NCBI GenBank assembly: GCA_027487435.1 | Contig: JAIYDP010000317.1 | Location: 1 to 35,511 of the forward strand | DNA length: 35,511 nt | Direction: 5' to 3' | Source of the DNA: Verrucomicrobiaceae bacterium | Lineage (GTDB): Bacteria; Verrucomicrobiota; Verrucomicrobiia; Verrucomicrobiales; Akkermansiaceae | Shown: piece after piece, positions 34,100 through 35,511 of the stretch | Layout of the letters: every line of letters begins with the position of its first letter | Position numbering within the stretch: the stretch's first letter is position 1 | Translations under genes and position numbers: made by a program | Notes under the pieces: generated by a model | The model's database searches: none | What the model saw: only the letters and a program-made list of their open reading frames with translations | Told to the model about the DNA's origin: nothing

Positions 34100-35203
34100 T
34101 TATGACAATTTTCGCTGGGGTTTGTAAAATGGTTTTTTCACCACCACGAAAGGAAATTTCCGCCCGCGGACATCGACCAGGAGTTCCGTTCCCACTTTCG
34201 TATGCGCGATCGGCAGATAGGCCATGCCGATTCCCTTCATCAAGGTCGGCGAAAGTATGCCGCTGGAAAGCTCGCCAATGACCTGACCGTCCTTGGTTTC
34301 CACAGCATAGTGCGCTCGCGGCGGTGGGCCTTTTTCTGTGGCTTCAAGGGCGACGAGACGAGTGGTCAGGCCGTTTTCTTTCTGCGATTTCAGCACAGAG
34401 GCACCGATGAAATCCTCTTTCTGCAACACCACAAAAAACCCCAACCCAGCCTCCAACGGCGAGCGGGTAGGGGAGAGGTCGTTGCCATTGAGCGGGTAGC
34501 ACATTTCCAACCGCAAGCTATCCCGCGCTCCTAAACCACAAGGCTTGGCACCTGCCGCAAGAATGCTCTTCAGCCATGCGATGCCATGCTCCGCAGCGCA
34601 GAAAAATTCCCATCCATCCTCGCCAGTGTAGCCCGTGCGACATACCACAAGCTCTTGCCCGCTACCATGAAATCGCTGAATGCCATTGCGCGGCGGCAAG
34701 GTTGCGCCTGGGAAAACGGCAGCAAAAACTTCGGCGGCATCCGGGCCTTGCACCGCCATGCCAGCCCAGATGTCACTTTGGTTAAGCACTTCCACATCGG
34801 CAAAAGCAGCGCATTGCGACATCATCCACGCGATGTCTTCGGCAATCATCGAAGCATTGATGACGAGGAAAAAAACCTCGTCCGACTCGCGATAGACGAT
34901 CAAATCATCAATCACACCGCCACCCTCATTCAGCATCAAACTGTATTGCCCTTGGCCATCGGCTAGGCTCGCAACATCATTCGTAAGCAAGTGGTTCAAA
35001 TACCTTTCCGCGCCAGTTCCCCGCACCACCACTTGGCCCATGTGGGAAATATCGAACACGCCACTGCTGCTGCGCACCGCCGCGTGTTCGTCCATGATGG
35101 AGGTATATTGCACCGGCATCAGCCAGCCACCGAAAGGCACAAGTTTGGCACCAAGTTCGGTATGAAGCGCCTCTAACGGCGTGCGAAGAAGAGAATCAGT
35201 CAT
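34100..35203 (-). CDS. gcvT: Glycine cleavage system T protein (aminomethyltransferase)
   Basis: Transfers the methylene group of glycine to tetrahydrofolate and releases ammonia. The start at 35203 gives 367 residues beginning MTDSLLRTPLEALHTELGAK, the normal family N-terminus. The open frame runs another 99 codons upstream to 35500, but that part is translated from hairpin repeats and is not protein-like. Family motifs: VPFGGWLMPVQYTSIMDEHAAVR, GVFDISHMGQV with the folate-site region, CRTGYTGEDGWEFF, and LGARDSLRLEMCYPLNGNDL. It heads the gcvT-gcvH pair. No glycine riboswitch was recognised upstream. Confidence 0.96.
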   Translation of the reverse strand: MTDSLLRTPLEALHTELGAKLVPFGGWLMPVQYTSIMDEHAAVRSSSGVFDISHMGQVVVRGTGAERYLNHLLTNDVASLADGQGQYSLMLNEGGGVIDDLIVYRESDEVFFLVINASMIAEDIAWMMSQCAAFADVEVLNQSDIWAGMAVQGPDAAEVFAAVFPGATLPPRNGIQRFHGSGQELVVCRTGYTGEDGWEFFCAAEHGIAWLKSILAAGAKPCGLGARDSLRLEMCYPLNGNDLSPTRSPLEAGLGFFVVLQKEDFIGASVLKSQKENGLTTRLVALEATEKGPPPRAHYAVETKDGQVIGELSSGILSPTLMKGIGMAYLPIAHTKVGTELLVDVRGRKFPFVVVKKPFYKPQRKLS

Positions 35204-35511
35204 CGGCAAAGACAAGATCACAATCGAGTCCAATGTCAACCGCGTAACCCGCAGCAGGAAACTCAGTGATCCCGTCCCAACGGCGCAAAGCAACCCAACC
35301 ATCTTCAGCCCCAAGGGGGCAAAACATACCAGCCTAGGGCAAGCGCAGCGCCGCCCTAGGTCAGCCAACCAAAGAACATTTCCAGCCCTGAAGGGCATAC
35401 GCGTCAAGTTAAGCAATGTTGTCCTTTTTTTGGTGGAAATTGAGGCGTTTGCGTTTGTCGTAACAGCAATATTTTCGTAGTGCGATGCAGGCACCCGCAT
35501 CCGCAGGTGCG
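35204..35511. other. Gene-free region upstream of gcvT: repeat copy B and probable promoter
   Basis: No gene is visible in these 308 bases. The hairpin element at 35307-35396 occupies the centre. On the minus strand TTGACA at 35239-35234 could be a -35 box for gcvT, but no good -10 follows at 16-18 bases. The last 100 bases contain an AT-rich stretch with runs of T and nothing recognisable; the region may continue beyond the window. Confidence 0.5.
35307..35396 (+). repeat. Three-hairpin repeat element, copy B
   Basis: It has the same order and total length (90 bases) as copy A at 6424-6513. H1 pairs GCCCC (35308-35312) with GGGGC (35316-35320). TACCA leads into H2, CCTAGGGC (35333-35340) with GCCCTAGG (35353-35360). 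A spacer with AAAGAACAT leads to H3, GCCCT (35385-35389) with AGGGC (35392-35396). It lies about 105 bases upstream of gcvT. Confidence 0.65.

Noticed and set aside
35204..35500. Glycine riboswitch upstream of gcvT
   Set aside because: The region has the repeat hairpins, but I see no tandem aptamer-like pair of conserved glycine-binding cores on the minus strand.
35204..35500. N-terminal extension of GcvT starting at 35500
   Set aside because: The extra 99 residues are translated from hairpin repeats; the family N-terminus begins at 35203.

Overview
The window is about 35.5 kb of bacterial chromosome, dense in genes, with an estimated GC content in the low to mid fifties. The mix of housekeeping genes, several conserved proteins of unknown function, weak or absent Shine-Dalgarno sequences and hairpin-rich intergenic repeats suggests Verrucomicrobiota. 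That assignment rests on gene content and my recollection of similar genomes, not on a marker gene.

Positions 1-6215 form a heavy-metal island on the + strand: a CusA/CzcA RND pump, a His-rich periplasmic protein, a multicopper oxidase with a C-terminal beta-barrel-like tail, and a small Cys-rich lipoprotein. The oxidase gene carries a frameshift in an A7 run and an in-frame TAA, although all of its copper-ligand motifs survive. Positions 6216-7665 look like a decay zone. They hold hairpin repeats in inverted arrangement, a diverged 43-bp tandem repeat, a frameshifted fragment of a second His-rich metal protein gene, and a RelB/DinJ-type antitoxin whose toxin survives only as about ten codons.

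From 7666 the region is mostly core metabolism: pgeF-ispE (+), a two-gene YraQ/DUF1980 permease operon (-), rsfS (-), a small membrane-protein gene preceded by an attC-like structure (+), and ilvB-ilvN (-). A conserved unknown (+) follows, then a minus-strand lipoprotein/RND-adaptor/M23-peptidase cluster with a divergent LysR regulator. metK-ahcY (-) is divergent from an ArsR-methyltransferase fusion gene that probably regulates the SAM cycle. A Ski2-like helicase, an alpha/beta esterase, a TPR-like membrane protein and serS follow on +.

The right end is a long minus-strand series: gcvT, gcvH, nadK, pepP, an A-type Fe-S carrier, a conserved unknown and an EamA transporter. Upstream of gcvT lies another copy of the three-hairpin element seen at 6.4 kb.

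I found no phage, insertion sequence, CRISPR array, rRNA or tRNA. The most unusual items are the structured repeat family whose stems differ between copies while pairing is kept, the exactly spaced 43-bp repeat, and the broken copper oxidase beside the remnant of a duplicated metal gene.
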